Shown: one piece after another, positions 14,143 through 15,572 of the stretch
Layout: each line of letters opens with the position of its first letter
How positions within the stretch are numbered: the first letter of the stretch is position 1
Origin: Dehalococcoidia bacterium
GTDB lineage: Bacteria; Chloroflexota; Dehalococcoidia; SZUA-161; SpSt-899
Assembly: GCA_023271485.1 (NCBI GenBank)
Contig: JALPXT010000022.1
Coordinates: forward strand, 1-15,572
Direction: 5' to 3'
DNA: 15,572 nucleotides
Translations under genes and position numbers: made by a program
Notes under the pieces: model-generated
Seen by the model: only the letters and a program-made list of their open reading frames with translations
Databases searched by the model: none
What the model was told of the DNA's origin: nothing

Positions 14143-14167
14143 TTTGGGCACATTGACAATGCCCAAA
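14143..14167. promoter_or_regulatory. Inverted repeat centred on the comM -35, operator-like
   Basis: TTTGGGCA (14143-14150) and TGCCCAAA (14160-14167) form a perfect 8-base inverted repeat with a 9-base spacer. The consensus TTGACA sits inside the spacer. A dimeric repressor bound here would block RNA polymerase. No cognate regulator is visible in the window. Confidence 0.5.
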
Positions 14168-14181
14168 GCCGGTAGTATCAT
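14153..14181 (+). promoter_or_regulatory. comM: Sigma-70 type promoter of comM
   Basis: A perfect TTGACA (14153-14158) is followed after exactly 17 bases by TATCAT (14176-14181, five of six). Transcription would start near 14188, upstream of the ATG at 14204 but downstream of the in-frame ATG at 14138. This supports the shorter protein. Confidence 0.7.
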
Positions 14182-14203
14182 TTGTAACTGGAGCGTCTCC
14201 ACA

Positions 14204-15085
14204 ATGTTAGCTAAGGTAAATTCCGCCGCAGTGGTTGGCCTTGACGGGCAGTTGGTTGAGGTGGAGGTTGATGTTACCAGTGGGTTGCCCTCAATGACGA
14301 TTGTGGGGCTTCCGGATACCGCGGTGCAGGAGTCCCGCGAAAGGGTGCGCTCCGCGATCCGGAATGCGGGTTGCACCTTCCCTGGGAAGCGAATCACTGT
14401 CAACCTGGCCCCTGCCGACCTCAAGAAGGCCGGCCCGGCTTACGACCTGCCGATCGCCGTAGGGGTCCTTCTCAGTTCCGAGCAAGTCGCCGTTGACCTT
14501 TCAGGAGCCCTGTTTCTTGGCGAACTCTCGCTGGATGGCAGCCTGCGCCATACCCACGGCGTCCTTTCCATGGCATCCATGGCAAGCGAAAAGGGGTTGT
14601 CCCCGGTGTTTGTCCCCGCTGTCGATGCCAAAGAGGCTGCTCTGATCCTGGGTATAAGGGTCATCCCCGTGGAATCACTGATGCAGTTGGTCGCTCATCT
14701 GCGAGGCGATATGTCGATCCCCGACTACGTCCCCGAAAAGGATTCCTGGAAAGCACCGGAAATGGTGAACATGGGAATAGACATGGCTCACATAAAGGGG
14801 CAGGAACATGCCAAGAGAGCCATGGAGGTGGCCGCGGCCGGGGGGCATAATCTGGTCATGAGCGGGCCTCCGGGGGGTGGCAAGACACTCCTGGCCCGAT
14901 CGCTCCCTTCCATTCTCCCCTGGATGAGCGCCGATGAGTCCCTGGAGGCAACCAAGATATACAGCGTGAGCGGGCTTCTTCCCCCGGATACGCCGTTGAT
15001 TACCCAGAGGCCATTCAGGGCCCCCCCACTATACGGTCTCACATATTGGACTCGTGGGCGGGGGCCGCTGGCCCAGACCTGGTGA
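14204..15085 (+). CDS. comM: ComM/YifB Mg-chelatase-like AAA+ ATPase, N-terminal part (frameshifted)
   Basis: ComM-type proteins are AAA+ ATPases; in naturally competent bacteria ComM acts as a helicase that helps integrate transforming DNA. I chose ATG 14204 because MLAKVNSAAVVGLDG is the family N terminus and the promoter lies between this ATG and the earlier one at 14138. The first about 170 residues form the Lon-protease-like domain (SGLPSMTIVGLPDTAVQESRE and VNLAPADLKKAGPAYDLPIA are seen in separate blocks). The Walker A GPPGGGKT follows near residue 223. The frame breaks at the C7 run 15021-15027. After PFRAP the expected His-Tyr-Thr-Val is replaced by an unrelated tail ending at 15085. 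Removing one C restores the normal family sequence. Confidence 0.88.
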   Translation: MLAKVNSAAVVGLDGQLVEVEVDVTSGLPSMTIVGLPDTAVQESRERVRSAIRNAGCTFPGKRITVNLAPADLKKAGPAYDLPIAVGVLLSSEQVAVDLSGALFLGELSLDGSLRHTHGVLSMASMASEKGLSPVFVPAVDAKEAALILGIRVIPVESLMQLVAHLRGDMSIPDYVPEKDSWKAPEMVNMGIDMAHIKGQEHAKRAMEVAAAGGHNLVMSGPPGGGKTLLARSLPSILPWMSADESLEATKIYSVSGLLPPDTPLITQRPFRAPPLYGLTYWTRGRGPLAQTW

Positions 15086-15572
15086 GATAAGCCTGAGCCA
15101 CCGCGGGGTGTTGTTCCTCGACGAGCTGCCGGAATTCGGGCACGCCGTTCTGGAGGTGCTGCGTCAACCAATGGAGGACCGGGTGGTGACCATTACCCGT
15201 GCTCAGGGCAGCATAACCTATCCGGCCAACTTCATGCTGGTCGGGGCGATGAACCCCTGCCCCTGCGGATATTTTGGAGATCCCGTGCGGCAATGCACCT
15301 GCCCATCTGCCCTGGTCTCCCGTTACCAGAAGCGAATCAGCGGTCCATTGCTCGACCGTATCGATATTTTTGTCGAGGTACCGCGCATCGAATATGAAAA
15401 GCTGGCTGATGACAGACTGGGCGAGAGTTCAGAGGCGATCAGGGTCAGGATTGAGGCAGCGCGTATCATTCAGCGACAGCGCTTTGAGGGCAGCAAGCTC
15501 ACCTGTAACGCCGACATGACTCCCATCGAAATCCGCTCCTTTTGTCAGACGGAGCCGGCGGCGCAGAGCCTC
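15027..15572 (+). CDS. comM: ComM/YifB C-terminal part in the shifted frame, cut by the window end
   Basis: This is the continuation of the same gene, one frame over, with no start codon of its own. It begins HYTVSHIGLVGGG, passes through PRPGEISLSHRGVLFLDE (Walker B, GVLFLDE) and includes the Cys-rich NPCPCGYFGDPVRQCTC block. It then has SRYQKRISGPLLDRIDIFVE, all typical of the family and in the right order. It is open to the last base, so the C terminus lies outside the window. The conservation on both sides of the break suggests a recent single-base insertion or a sequencing/assembly error, not an old pseudogene. Confidence 0.85.

Noticed and set aside
14138..14203. 22-codon N-terminal extension of comM
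   Set aside because: The consensus promoter lies inside it, and the family N terminus begins at 14204.

Overview
The window looks like a moderately GC-rich bacterial chromosome, probably an uncultured member of the Chloroflexota (Dehalococcoidia-like). That assignment is inference, from the gene set (TrkA/TrkH, DUF151 nuclease, membrane pyrophosphatase beside a translin-like protein, der-plsY-gpsA cluster, ComM) and from frequent GTG/TTG starts. No rRNA, tRNA, CRISPR array or insertion sequence was recognised.

Layout: (1) 9-2819 (+), trkA-trkH, a potassium uptake pair with no gap between the genes. (2) 2828-3358 (-), a DUF151 bifunctional nuclease, sharing a compact divergent promoter region with 3521-4210 (+), an unrecognised helical protein whose 3' end overlaps hppA antisense. 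(3) 6835-4152 (-), a translin-family protein and a K+-dependent type membrane pyrophosphatase, translationally coupled. (4) 6836-7252, a gene-free stretch with two short heptanucleotide repeat arrays and a GC-rich hairpin. (5) 9452-7253 (-), a two-gene surface operon of visibly lower GC: a secreted protein with a degenerate WxL-like domain carrying an inserted module, then a membrane-anchored partner with DUF916-like and CARDB-like domains. A long hairpin separates the two genes. (6) 9453-9832, a gene-free region holding two 18-bp inverted copies of a recombinase-core-like site around 77 bp, next to (7) 9833-10726 (+), a complete tyrosine recombinase. (8) 14101-10882 (-), der, plsY and gpsA, with a 112-bp heptanucleotide array between der and plsY. 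(9) 14204-15572 (+), a comM/yifB-type Mg-chelatase-like ATPase broken by an extra C in a C7 run and running off the window.

Most of the window is housekeeping: ion transport, pyrophosphate-driven ion pumping, phosphatidic acid precursor synthesis and ribosome assembly. The accessory part is 7253-10726. There a tyrosine recombinase, a short segment bounded by inverted recombinase-like sites, and a divergent surface-protein operon together suggest a fim-like invertible switch. In the present orientation a consensus -35 hexamer at the segment edge faces the recombinase gene; inversion would rebuild it facing the WxL-like operon. This is a hypothesis from sequence layout, not a demonstrated switch.
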